A stretch of 64,000 nt of DNA from Moringa oleifera (lineage: Eukaryota > Streptophyta > Magnoliopsida > Brassicales > Moringaceae): assembly GCA_021397835.1 (NCBI GenBank), contig JAJFZO010000609.1, forward strand, positions 10,418,001 through 10,482,000, written 5' to 3'. The translations under genes were made by a program, and so were the position numbers. Position 1 is the first letter of the stretch. Each line of letters opens with the position of its first letter. The notes under the pieces are model-generated. The model made no database searches and had not been told where the DNA came from. It was given only the letters and a program-made list of their open reading frames with translations. Shown here one piece after another: positions 26,001-37,851 of the stretch.

Positions 26001-29000
26001 GCCTGAGAACTAGTTAAAAGATGACAATAGATATCAGATTCATACTTGACTACCTACTTAGGTAAATAAACAGCTCACACGTGCAAACACAAGCAACCTA
26101 GACAGAGGCAAAGCGACAGACATCCAGAGATCAATGCAAAAGCAGTAAAATATGAAAGCACCTTCCACTGGCATGCACACATAAACACACAGTGATAGAG
26201 CAATTTATAGAAACTACAGAATCAGATTGATCTACATGGTAATGGTAGTATACAACCAAGTAAGATTCTTAAAACTATTACTAAGCAAAATCACATCTAT
26301 GAAAAGATTACGTAATATTAATTTTAATTTTGCAGTGAACTGGAGTTTTACCACTGCTGTTGAAGACATAGACAGGAATGCACCAACAAATATCCCCTCC
26401 GTAGGTTTACCACCACATAACTGCAAAAAGCATGTAGTTGCATCCATCAAAAACTCAGCAGTAGTGACATCAGTAAAGTGGGGGAAAGAGATTGTGTGAC
26501 TAGTAAGAGTCAAAAAGGCAAAAACATATTTCCTTCAGCCCAAAAGTCACTATCTCCAGAGTTTACATTCCAAGTTCAACATACAAACTAGACTGACATC
26601 TTCCGTCCCACCTACTGAAAGGGAAACAAATGGCAGCAGCTGGGTAAGAGCGCGACTACTAGGGCACAATCCAAACTTGGGGCCAAGCCCCACCCCACTC
26701 TATTTAATAAATTTCCACAATTGCAATTCTTTGGAATGCAAGGGGCGTCAGCAATGGCCCCACCATCTCCACCAATTCATGAGCCCTGCAGAATAGAATA
26801 AACCCCACCCAGTAGTCTCTTTAGAAGTTCTACAATAACTCCATACCCATTCTTCAAAGGTGAAATATGGTCTCCATTCTTGTCCCAAATGACTGATTGA
26901 TTGCTTTAAGTACTGTGGGTGACCCCACGAAATATGACCTTTCTGATAGATTACTTCCCATAAATGTTTGAGTTATATGATCCACATCAAGTGACATGAA
27001 AAAGTTATAAAGAAATTTGGTATCTAGCCCTGAGATCTCACCAGCATATTTTTATAGCTGAACCATTTTAATCTATCCCAACCTTCTCACATGAATGCAA
27101 GGAAGAAAGACAACACAACGATAGCAATCCTCTAATGCTATTTTGACCTTGTTGCATGTTTTGGACCGGGTAGCTGAATGGGTTTCGGCAAACTATGCTT
27201 GTTCTATCAACCACATGAACATTGGCACCCAACAAGCTAGCTACTCACATTAAAAACAGGGAAGCAGTTTGAGCAAGTTTACTCCATTCAAAACTGTTGC
27301 AACTCCTCCCAATACAATGAACTTTATCAATCAACTACTCAGGCTTTTAGGTCCAACTAGTTATTTTTTTTTTGTGGGTATACCACGCAAATCTACCCAA
27401 AATTAGGCCTAGTGGCCCTGTATGCCTAAGCAATCTGAAAAACCAGGGCCAGACAGCATTCTCAGCATTGTTTATAACACATAGTACATACCATGGAACA
27501 ATGATTAGTCACATGCTTTAATCATCCAACTATAAAATAAGGTTAACTTAGCAGCTGATACATTTAACATGTAATGGATAACAAATCATGATGAACATAA
27601 ATTATCACTAAAAATAAGAGATCTATGACATCTTATGAAACTTTACAGAGAACACTTTTGAATTTTGAAATGCTTGGAGTATCACTAGAATTGGCGTATT
27701 GCCGAAAGTTAACAATTTACAAACGCATATTTATCCCTTGGAGTTCATGGACCTCTAGATAATCTACCGTTTAATGTCATTTCCAGCAGAAGGACCCTGT
27801 GGCCTTTCTATAATTAAATAAAAACCTTAAAAGGGGAAGTGTCAACAGAAGAATTTTAAGTACAGATTTAAGAGGACCTATTCAGATACAGCCAATCTCT
27901 GCAGTCAATAGATGATGGGGTTTTGCATATCAAAAATGTAGCTAAAGGGTTCATTATAAGCATACCGAGGCTATTATTCCACACAAGCACATGAAAAGGA
28001 AAATCTGGAGAAGACCTCCAAGCACAGCAACTGCACGAACAACTCGAAGCTGCACGCAGAAAAAACAAGAATTATGTAACAAGTTATGCCAATGGATATA
28101 AATCAAACTTAGGGATTAACATAAAACAAGAAATACAAACAAACCTTCGTTGCTGAAAACTCCAGGCCTAAAGCAAAAAGAAGAAAGATCACACCAAATT
28201 GAGCTACTGTTTCAACCTGTACTACATAAAAGTGATGTAGTCATCTGTCAATATAGCATACAAAATGTCAAGAAACTCAAAATTAAGTATTCTCTTTCTC
28301 TGATAAAGTAGTAAACTAGTGGAAGAAAGAACAATTTCTAAGAGGACCATACTACTCCTGTGCAAAGATCTTCCAACATTGATTTCATGCAGTAAAACTA
28401 ACATATAGATACAATCTTCAAACCAAAAATATATTACTGTTCCCCATCTTTTGTGAAGAATACCGAGGAACAAAAGACAGTTCTGAACAGGCACTAATGT
28501 CCATCTCAGAGACTCAACAAATTCCTAGATTCCATTTTTGGCATCTTACCACCACAAGTGAATTGTTAGCATTTGGAGAAAACAATATAACAAGGAGGTT
28601 TAGAGAATCATATGGGTTAAGCAAGATCAACTCTAAAATAATAGACACATTAGTAAACTAATAGAAACATTGGTCGACCCAAAGTTCCAAATCTTGATTT
28701 TTAATCAACAAATGCATGAATCGTAGATCAATACCAAGGAAAAGAAAATGAGCTAGTGATCTCATTGATGCAAATGCAAGATACCTGCACCATTTCACTA
28801 ACAAAGCTTAAGCCACCAGGTCCAATAACAGATCCTGCCAGCAAATACCCAGTGATAACCTGCAAAAAATTGAAATGTCCATTCCTTTAGAACTATATGC
28901 CAAAGTAAACTAAAACCAAATAATTTAAAACTTCAAGTAAAATTTCAGATTTCTCCATGAAATCTTGGAAGACAGAAGATAAAAACAAGTTTACAGTCTA

Positions 29001-31791
29001 CAAGCAAAAGTTTTAAGGGAACAGTGTCCTGACCGGCTGTCCAGCACAAGCAAAAGCAATGCCACCACAAGTTGCAGAGACAATGACAACCACCAAATCT
29101 GAGATCAATCTGCAGTAATAGAATTTTGAGTGTAGTGGAACCTCAAAACATTGTGAACCACGAGTCTAAGGTGCAATCAAACCATAGAAACAAATAAACA
29201 TATGTAAAACATACAGAAAGCTAACCTTAAGTCTAGTTGTAGTATTGGATACTTAGATTTTGGATTGGACATGATAAACACATTGTCCTGAAGATAGAAA
29301 TCCAATACAATCAAATATGATCAGGTTTAAGTGTAGGAAGTTCAAAAATACAATAGCTTGAGGCAATGCTTTTATAACATGCCACTGACACGAGAGAAAT
29401 GAAATATAAATTATGAACAAAGTAGAAGTTTCAGATGATGTTTTTCAGACATACCTTTCGATCTATTAATGTTGGCGTATCTTCCACTCGATTCTCATTA
29501 TCCAAATTGAAAACATGATGAAATTGAAATGACCTGACATTAGAGCCATAAATCTGTTAGTAATTTTCAAATTTTAAGGTGGCGAAGCACAACCCAGTAG
29601 CAACTATTTCCCCAGTGAGAGAGATTGAAAAGAAACATAAAGATCAAGAACATAAACACATACGCATCCTCCTTGGTCTCATTTTTCTTGGTTTTAACTC
29701 TAGCAACAGTTTCCAGAACCGCCTGAGAAAGTCAAAACAGATTAACACAAAATATAAAAAGTTCTCTTTAAGCAGCAACTGAGCATGACATACTATAACC
29801 TTTATAAACAGACAATCATTTTGGAATCATAACACATTCCATTAAGCAATCACTCTGAGACTAGATAACATGAAATCAACATTGTCTTTATTACAATTAA
29901 TGTCCCAAATCATCCAGAAGGTCCGTAAACTATAATAACAAATGTGACAGCAGTTTAACCATACAAAGTTCACTTGAGGCATTTTCAAACTCAGATCAAA
30001 CATATATGCTCCATGGGACAAAATTCACACTTGTTTGAACTAATACATTTATCATCAGCCAACAACCACTTCCCAAATTAACTGACCTAGATGCTCCAGG
30101 TTAGGATAATTTTCAACTTAGCAGGCCAAAGAGAGCAGTGCAGAAGTCTCTAAGCAGAACCTCCACATCAGATTTTTAACTCTTCACTGACCCCTCATTT
30201 GATTTTCCAAGCTCTTCATTTTTTCAGATTTCTAGTTTCTAGTTCAAAATCTGCAATTTAAGTAACTTAAGCAAAGTCTTTGGACATGTAAGCAGGCTAA
30301 GTCTTGCAGATATAAGCAGCCTTCAGTAAAAGCCTTGCAATTACTTATAACTATTTCCACTCGTCCGGAACAAACTTTTCTACAATAATTCCATTATGAT
30401 GCATTAATTTAGCTTTGTTTGATTGTCCTTACGAGTCACTATGATTTGGTACTGACTTAGACAACTCCACTGTTACTCATTAGCACTGCGACATACAAGA
30501 ACAGCAACTCTCTACATACCATATTCACAATGAAAACCCAAGCAGCAGTGGAACAAATGGCAACCTATCGCAAGGGTCCACATCTGCAAGTGAATCCCCA
30601 ATGATCCATCCTTTGGTGATAACGTAACAACTAATCTTCTAACTAGAAGTACTTTCTTTGCCTTAAAATGAAAAAGCGGCTCTCACCCACTGCCAACATT
30701 GAGATAAAATTAAATTGAAGCTCAAACCCTGAGGTACTAGTCTTGCCTATCTATGCTTGGCACAAAAGAAAGAGAATATAACAATGACAATCTTAGAAAA
30801 ACCAGAATCACTAGTTTAGATTTCCAAACTGACATGGTAGCCTCACCTAGTCTAAGCTACTTACAGACACCTTATTTCACTCAAATATAAATTTGAAAAC
30901 ACAAGAGGTGATTGACTACCAACCTGCTGTTCGGCAACACTATTGTTGAAGCTACCAGGATCAGTGGCTGCAAGAGAAAACACAAGGGCAATCACAATAA
31001 AATTCTCATAAAATTCTTTGCTTGGTCATTGACAAATGCATATATAGCCAGAGAGAGAGAGAGTGTGTGTGTGTTGTCACTACACATAGACACATGCACA
31101 TACAGAGGGTGGGAGAGATAGAGGTTACACAGGGTTCAATTGAACTACCTGGAACATTAATAAGGCCAAAAAGCTCTACTCAAACTAAGGGAACAAAACC
31201 TCAACTCAGTTCAAGTTGGTTTATTATCTTCCAAAATGAAGCAAATCAATGTGAAACTGAAATTCCAATTTAATTTTGCTACAGTCTCTCAACAACCAAC
31301 AAGGACTTCAGTGGTCACTACAACTAAAACATCAGTCACTCCCACGTGCATAAATGAGGTTCCAGGAAATGAAGCTCCTTCCTAGAAAATGCAAAAACCA
31401 AAATAAGAAAAGGAAATGCAAATCATAGGCAGACTAATAATTGAGCTAAAATTGAATAACACCAAAAGCGGATTCGAAAAACTCACAAACCCTAGCTCAA
31501 TAGCCACACGCCAAACAACCAAATGCAAATACGCAGAAAACAAGAGAGTCAGATCTAGTACGGACCTTCAGTTTGGTCATTCTCGGTAAACTCCTTCTCG
31601 AGAGCCCGATCAATCATATCGGCGAAGCTATCCTCTTTGGATCTCGAGCGAGTCGAGTTGGAGTCGGTGGCGGTCCCATTGATCTCGCTGGCTGCCACGG
31701 AATTGGACTCCGTGGCTAAATCGGCGAAGGAGAGAGAGGCGAAGCAGAGGATGAGATTGCAGATGAAGAAGGGAGCCAGGACGGTCCTCAT
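15885..31791 (-). CDS. KEA4: K+ efflux antiporter, KEA4/5/6 type
   Basis: A CPA2-family K+/H+ antiporter of Golgi/TGN/endosomal membranes in Arabidopsis. Twenty exons rebuild 580 residues in frame: 31566-31791, 30924-30967, 29664-29722, 29455-29533, 29226-29287, 29034-29109, 28785-28859, 28145-28216, 27966-28049, 26352-26420, 19212-19289, 18960-19048, 18709-18805, 18584-18637, 18215-18310, 17273-17461, 17096-17173, 16670-16714, 16081-16170 and 15885-15965. The start at 31791 (MRTVLAPFF...) gives a clear signal peptide. A variable luminal segment follows, with EKEFTENDQTEG and SFNNSVAEQQ. The exchanger domain runs from about residue 157 to 555 and includes GYLLAGSVIGPGGL, the QD pair at about 308-309, CSDKLGLSLELGSF, and AQIGEFAFVLLSRAS. 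No C-terminal RCK/KTN domain is present, as expected for KEA4-6 and unlike KEA1-3. The KEA4 name rests partly on gene order. Intron 10 (19290-26351) holds two LINE insertions. Confidence 0.95.
16911..16934. repeat. GA microsatellite in a KEA intron
   Basis: Twelve GA units in the intron between exons 17 and 18 of the antiporter gene (CT on the coding strand). Confidence 0.9.
19353..20151 (-). mobile_element. 5'-truncated LINE fragment with target-site duplication
   Basis: On the minus strand the sequence around 19850-19930 translates in pieces to FFNWEAAHGKPLTVDNLHKRG, the zf-RVT-like segment near the 3' end of plant L1-type LINE ORF2. The element (about 19372-20132) is bracketed by a 19-base direct repeat, ACAACAAAGAAAAAYAGAT, at 19353-19371 and 20133-20151, with one C/T difference. 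This is a good target-site duplication, so the copy is an independent 5'-truncated insertion of about 760 bases. It lies in intron 10 of the antiporter in the same orientation as that gene. The A-rich tail is very short. The reading frame carries stops, so it is dead. Confidence 0.8.
20026..20072. repeat. 47-base C homopolymer (poly-G on the KEA sense strand)
   Basis: An uninterrupted run of 47 C lies inside the small LINE fragment, near its 5' (right) end. On the coding strand of the antiporter it reads as G47, a sequence capable of forming G-quadruplexes in pre-mRNA. Runs of this length are rare in plant DNA and the exact count is prone to sequencing error. Confidence 0.9.
20515..25860 (-). 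mobile_element. Near full-length, decayed L1-type LINE retrotransposon
   Basis: Broken frames on the minus strand follow the order of a plant LINE. Near 25740 is ERKIFEFDESRRRYEAYRA, which resembles the ORF1 start. A GDFNEVSTYERMG endonuclease motif lies near 23770 and SRLDRFIVFNRWEEGFS, the endonuclease end, near 23600. WLKAGDRTTIFFSDRM lies near 23120. The reverse transcriptase shows SLNSTFIVLIP near 22730, KLDMEKAYDHVS near 22490 and QGNPISPLLFILVMEALDR near 22280. KFALANLPLYFMSIFPMPRD begins at 21840, LVKWNVVTQP follows near 21720, FWHDRWCVDG near 21390, and the zf-RVT segment PKVASFTWEAVQGK near 21045. A short T run at 20516-20524 marks the poly-A tail at its 3' end. The ends, especially the right one, are approximate, and I could not find a convincing target-site duplication. 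It lies in intron 10 of the antiporter, same strand. Confidence 0.85.
20560..25852 (-). pseudogene. LINE ORF1/ORF2 remnants (endonuclease-reverse transcriptase)
   Basis: The coding part of the LINE is interrupted by many stops and frame changes, so only fragments of 60-150 codons remain open. The reverse transcriptase active-site region near 22150-22185 reads SHLLFAVNHN where active elements have FADD, so both catalytic aspartates are gone. A C-rich run at 21671-21684 interrupts the frame after WNVVTQPIARR. The element cannot move on its own. Confidence 0.8.
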
Positions 31792-34700
31792 TGGTGAATT
31801 TCCGGGAGAAAGAAAGAGAAAACGGCACGCGTAGAACACCACCGTAGGATAGCGAGGTCGTGGCAATGGCAGTGGCGGTGGTGGTGGTGGTGGTGATTCG
31901 GTATGCTCGCTTCTCTCCGCTTGAGCAGGACGAGAGAGCGAAACTTTTTACAGTTGGCTTAAGGACAGAGATATAGTGAAAGTTCGAAATGGTCCCTCAG
32001 CGGTGGAGCACCGTCAAGTTCTAGCTCCTCATACTCATCCCACGCGCCAATTCACTTTCGCGTGTAGCGCACGCCATTTTTTCTGCCTTCTCTTTTTTTT
32101 CTTAAAATTCTCTCACTACAACAATATCAAATCACACTTAATTTTCATTGCGAGTAAAAAATTATGATAAATTAAAAAAATAGATTTTCGAAAGTGCAAC
32201 CTGTAGTGCCAGCTCCTGAAACACGACGCAGCTCCACTAGACGGAAGACGGTTACCATGACTGTGTCAAGCAGACATCAGGTCCCGTACGATATGAGGAT
32301 CTGGCGGTGGGTCCTACGGCCCACACATTGCTTGACTGAGTTTGACCAAACGGGGAATAAGGCAGTGCTGTTTTGTGAAATTGGTAATTTTAATATAAAA
32401 GGGCGCATAGATCGCGATCTACTAGCTAGGTATCTAAGTGTCTGTCGTATTTAAATGTGCGCGTCATCGTGCTGTATATTATTTTTAAGGAGGGAATAAG
32501 AAAAAGAAGAAGAAGCTAAGCATGTACTACGCAATTGATTGGTTACTCACATAGATTTTGAGTAATAATATTATATCATGATTTAATTATTTACACAAAA
32601 AGTAATCTTCCCGTCATAAATCAAATTATTATCTAAATTTATCAAATACCAATTGTTAATATCTAATCTTTAAACATCATATTATTTCGATCTATACCAC
32701 AATGTACATATTATTTATTTTAAAATTATAATCATCGCATTAATATTTATTAAAAGTATTTTTTTATAAAATATGTATTAAATAGTTTAATAATATATTT
32801 TTAAATAACATAAAAATTAAAATTTTAATTATATATCAAATTTAACAATAATTCTGAACGAGTTGGCTTGAATCATAAATTTGTAACCAAAATTTAATTC
32901 ACAACAAAGCTCTATGAGTTTTTCATGGTAATGAATTGGAGTAGGGCATCTTGCTAGAAAAACAGGTAACTTATCCATGAGTTTTACTTATGGAATTATT
33001 TTATTTTAAACTTGGATCAATTTAATGAGTTTTTAATAAGCTATCTATCAATTAATGTAACAAATTTTTTATAATGAATTTGATAAAAATTTATTTATCA
33101 TTTTTAAAAATAATATAAATAAATAAATTTTAATAAATAAAATAATAAAAAATTTACATAAAAAATTGTTACACTAGAACTTTTTAACTTTTAAGATATT
33201 AAATATGTAACAAATTCAATACATTTTTTTTGTAATATTTAAATCAGTAAACATATAAAATAATATTAATAAGATTTAAAGTTGTGTAAATTTTTTATAA
33301 AAATAAATATATTAATCTTATAAAATTTGTAAAAATATATAAATAAAAGATAAAAATATATATTTTTTAAATAATATACTAAAATTTGATATTTTTTAAA
33401 AAAAATATGATTTTGCATATGTCATAAATATATTAAAAAATATCATTAATTATTCTCATAAATTAATTTTATATATTTATAAAATTTAATATACAAACTC
33501 AAATAAAACAAATCTATCGACTCATTAATTTGTTTAATTAATTCAAAGCAAGTTAAACCATCAAGCCAACAAAAAAATTAAAACTTATGATTTGTCTATC
33601 TATAAAATAAATAATTTAAATTTGATTTAATTTAATTATCAAAAAGATCCAAATAAAACCCGTCAAATTGAATCGTAAATGAATTGATCCTGATCACAAA
33701 CTCACTAAATACCTTCATTCATATATAAACAATGATGAATTTAAAATAAATTCAAGCGGTCCAAAAATTAAGGACAGTGCAAATTCTTGATGTAGATCCA
33801 ACCTGTAAAGGGCCTAATGATTCTTCCTTCAGTGGACGTCCACATCCTACGGCCCACTTCATCTGCTAAATGTTTTGTTAAAGTTTTTTATTTTTTTATT
33901 TTAAAAGTATTTAAAAAATAAACCAATGTACCAAAGCTTTTTAAATAAAAAAAAATTAACCTTTCATGATTGGTATGTGATTTTCTATAAGCCCAATATT
34001 TTTGTAAAATGTGAGTTTATACTGATTTAATTGATATTAATTTTTAAATAAATAATTAATAATATATTATAATAAAAACTAATTATTAATTTTATTAAAT
34101 TATTATGTAACAATATTTTTTAAAAAAATAATCATAAATAACTTCAACAAAATGTTTTACTCATGAAAAAGCAGAATCCAAAAAAATACCAAAATTTATG
34201 GGAAGACATGTTACCTTTGCTTTGATTAGTCATCAAGCAGCCTAGCAAAGCCTGAAGAAGCTGCCTGAATATGAGCCCAACCTACACAAAGTTATCTGAA
34301 CCTGGTTGGGGTTATGCAAATCTTCTGCCTCATTAGTTTAAGCAGTACTTCAATCAGTCTTGGGAATGTTTCCATCAAAATCTTTCTTTTTCTTCTCTAA
34401 GAAAAAGCTCAGAAGATTTTTAAAAGCAAAATGAAAAAAATAAACAAATGAGAAAACAAGTCAGATCTGTCTCATATCACATGAACACAATCATATTGTA
34501 ATTAAAGCAGTTTCTTAATCAACACTATTCTTGGGATCTTCTCCCAGATTCTCAGTTTTCAGTCTGTCTAAATTTTCATTGCAGGAGTGAAGCTGCAAGA
34601 TTTCCTCAATTTTACCTCCCAACATGTCAGTTGTTGCTATGGCAAGAACCCACATTGAGAAACCCTAACCATTCTCATCTCACTTGGTCAGGTTACAAAA

Positions 34701-34826
34701 GAAATCGATCTTCATCAAGATGATGACAGAAAGGAAATCTAATATCTGAAATGCAATTTGAAAAATCCTCAGATTACCCTTCACTGATTCTTCCGATTTT
34801 TAATCACAGTTTTCATTCCACCGTGT

Positions 34827-34902
34827 TCATGACCATATGATCTGGTTAGTAACAGATGTATCATGACCATATGATCTGGTTAGTCACAGATGTATCATGA
34901 CA
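34827..34902. repeat. 34-base tandem duplication
   Basis: Two consecutive 34-base units (34827-34860 and 34861-34894) differ at one base (A/C) and are followed by the first seven bases of a third copy. Each unit contains CATATG and ends in ACAGATGTA. Confidence 0.92.
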
Positions 34903-35224
34903 TGCTATGTTTATCTCTAGCTTCCTTCAAGACCCCATGGATTTAATAACAAAACATCCATACAGAAATTTCTGGATAGATCAAGCGAAATTTTATTCTG
35001 GGCTGAAATATAAAATTTGTTTAATTCAGAGCATTACTATAGATGACAGAGACCAAGAAAGGCAAGATAGGACTGTAACCACTTTTAGCCGAAAGCGCCC
35101 ACAGAGTGAGCTTTGGAATTCCTTGTCCCCTGATTTCACATTGGTTGTTTGATGTCAATTCATTCTCCACGCCCCTGGTTTTGCAGCATTCATGACTCTC
35201 AACAAAGGAAACAAACAAACAGAA

Positions 35225-35290
35225 TAATGTAATTTCCAGGAAATGCAGCATAAAGTATATAATTTTCAGGAAATGGAGCACAAAATAAAA
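35225..35290. repeat. Imperfect 30-base tandem duplication
   Basis: The phrase TAATTTCCAGGAAATGCAGC recurs about 30 bases later as TAATTTTCAGGAAATGGAGC, giving two diverged tandem copies upstream of ACC oxidase. Confidence 0.7.
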
Positions 35291-35632
35291 GACTAGTTGA
35301 CATAAAGAGAGAAAACACAAGATTGGAATTCCAAGGGGCTCTTAATCCGGCGACGCAAGTTTTCCTTAGATTAGTGAAAGGAATTATGCTTGATTTACAA
35401 GAGAACACAGATTGACCAACTGAATGTAGATCAGGAAAATACAACTAGTCACATGACCATGGCAGTAGAACTTGGATTATTATATTCTAAAATATCTTAG
35501 CTCTTCTCAAGGCACTCATTGATTTCCTAACAATGACTCTAGTCATTATACAAATAGTATAGCTTTAAAACATAACTGCACCTAACACAATTTAAAGAAG
35601 ATCCAAGCCTTCCCCAAATGCCTATATATACT

Positions 35633-35640
35633 CCTCTAGG
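35633..35640 (+). promoter_or_regulatory. TATA box of the ACC oxidase gene
   Basis: TATATATA lies 33-40 bases before the first ATG. If it is the true TATA box, the 5' UTR would be only a few bases if the first ATG (35673) is used, or transcription starts very near it; an alternative start is the second ATG at 35679. Confidence 0.5.
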
Positions 35641-35672
35641 TTACCTAGCTTTCTCAGGGTCATTAGAAGGAG

Positions 35673-36831
35673 ATGGAGATGGAGATTCCTACGATAGATT
35701 TCAATGAACTCAATGGTGAGAAGAGGAGCAAGACAATGAAGCTTCTAGACCAGGCTTGTGAGAAATGGGGCTTCTTTCAGGTTAGCCCATGCGATCTGTT
35801 TTACTTAATTGAATATTTAGCCTACCTAGTGATGATGTTCAAAATTCAACCACTTTGAGCGTCAACGTCTATCATGCTAATGATGAAACTTCCAAACAAT
35901 CTCAGGTAGAGAACCATGGAGTTGACAAAAACTTAATGGAGAAGGTGAAGCAATTGATCAACTCTCACTATGAGAAAAATTTGAAGGATCACTTCTATGA
36001 GTCAGAGGTAGCTAAAAGCTTGAACAAAGGAAATACTTCTGATATAGACTGGGAAAGCACCTTCTTCATTTGGCATCGCCCGACATCTAATGTCCATGAA
36101 ATTGCAAACCTTTCAGAGGAACTCTGGTAAGTGAATAAGATGCTGGCGTCGTTATTTGCACCACATAACTATTCACGGAGCTATCTGCGTATATATTTTT
36201 GTGCCTTGACTTGTAACTGACATATAAATGCAGCAAAGCAATGGATGAGTACATTGCTCAATTGATCAGGCTAGCAGAGAAACTCTCTGAGCTCATGTGC
36301 GAGAATCTTGGTCTAGACAATGGTTACATAAAGGAAGCATTCTCGGGAACTAAAGGTCCTTCTGTGGGGACAAAAGTTGCAAAATATCCTGAGTGCCCTC
36401 GTCCAGAGCTTGTGAGAGGACTGAGAGAGCACACCGATGCTGGTGGGATCATAATCCTACTCCAAGATGACCAAGTCCCTGGTCTTGAATTTCTAAAAGA
36501 TGGAGACTGGGTAAAGATCCCACCATCAAAGAACAACACCATCTTTGTTAACACAGGCGACCAAGTGGAAATATTGAGTAATGGAAGGTATAAGAGTTGT
36601 TTACATCGTGTAATGGCTGACAGCAACGGAAGTAGGCTCTCCATTGCTACTTTCTACAATCCTGCTCCAGATGCCATTATCTCTCCGGCTCCCAAACTCT
36701 TATACCCCAGTCATTTCCGTTTTCAAGATTACCTAAAGCTATATGCAACCACAAAGTTTTCAGACAAGGGTCCAAGATTGGAAACTATGAAGAAACTGAT
36801 CAATGGGCATGCTGATGGTCTCTCAGCCTAA
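35673..36831 (+). CDS. ACO1: 1-aminocyclopropane-1-carboxylate oxidase (ACC oxidase)
   Basis: ACC oxidase makes ethylene from ACC using Fe(II), ascorbate and O2 in the cytosol. Three exons (35673-35780, 35906-36126, 36234-36831) encode 308 residues. The N-terminus MEMEIPTIDF is the usual non-haem dioxygenase start. Iron ligands are H176 and D178 (REHTDAGG) and H234 (CLHRVM). The RxS substrate/bicarbonate site is R244-S246 (SRLSIATFYNPA). The signature KYPECPRPELVRGLREHTDA separates ACO from other 2-oxoglutarate dioxygenases. The sequence and three-exon layout fit the At2g19590 (ACO1) branch rather than the ACO2/ACO4 branch. The second in-frame ATG at 35679 could also be used. Transcription is tail-to-tail with FANCE. 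Confidence 0.95.
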
Positions 36832-37851
36832 ATTACCAATAACTTAAGGATGCTTTACTCATTGGGTTGCTTTTTCAGTTTTGTTGTTCCCGTTTCTTCA
36901 CAAAAAATTATCCCATCGTTTTGCTCAATGAGCAAACAAAAGTTATGTTTTAAGGGGAGATTAGAGAGCTTCCTAAGTGGGGACCAGGGTAGGACCGTTA
37001 CCCGACTTAGGCCCTGGTCTAACAAACAATGGTTTGATTTCATACTTAGTTGTTTTCTTAATAATCACAAGCATTTTAAAACAAGACTATTGACTTTCTA
37101 CTGCATAAGAAATCTGCGACTATAACAACTCGCGGCAAGGACACTGTTAAAAGCGACTGAAAAAATAATTATATCAAGAAAGTTGAAAATAAGTTAATTA
37201 TAAGATCGATTGATCTGGCACTAATATGCACCATCACGTAGCCATTTATTTTACCAAGTTCATAGCACCTTAGTTAGTTCCGTTGTCTTCTAACATTCGC
37301 CTCCCTATTTCAATTGATCATTCCATTTGTTTATCTTTGTAACCTGCACAAGATCATAGGTTTCTTTACGTCATCCAGTGTCCTATGCTACTAGTCTGAC
37401 ATGGTTACTCAACATTCAGACCTTGAATGCAAAAATATATGAAGAAGATACTTAGAAGGCTAATCCTCTATGATAAATTTGAATTACATCATGAAAACTT
37501 GTCTTGATGCAAAGCCATCTAAAGCAGCCTTCTGTATTGTTAACAGAGCAGATGAGCTATGTGTATAAGGCCAATACCTAAGGTGAAACATCGGTCCTTT
37601 CGGGGCCTATGAATTGCATGTGAGAGATGATATTCTCATACAAACAAGATTGCCCCCCCATAGCTAGTCTAAAAAGATAATTAGTCTCAACTGCTTTGCC
37701 TCCCTTGAAACCAAAGTAGTAACACCCAAAAATGAATTATCAATTTGTTCAGAACAACCTTTCTACTGAATTCAAACAAGTCCTGAAGTCCACAATCCTT
37801 AGAGATTAACTCAAGCACAGCAGAAACAACCAAAAAATTTGAAAAGAACAG
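36832..37851. other. 3' intergenic space between convergent ACO and FANCE
   Basis: Presumed 3' UTRs of both genes. No further gene, repeat array or RNA gene is evident. Confidence 0.55.

Larger units (their letters stand above)
31792..35632. other. Divergent intergenic region between KEA and ACC oxidase
   Basis: The left edge is the antiporter promoter and leader, with a GGT repeat at about 31877-31894 (ACC on the sense strand). From about 32460 to 34200 the DNA is extremely AT-rich with long poly-A/poly-T stretches and no open frame of note. The segment from 34200 to 35630 has more even composition and holds two small tandem duplications, but no recognised gene. Confidence 0.6.

Noticed and set aside
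26640..26700. tRNA-like phrase TAAGAGCGCGACTACTAGGG
   Set aside because: No matching acceptor stem, anticodon arm or T-loop (GGTTCRA) could be found around it.
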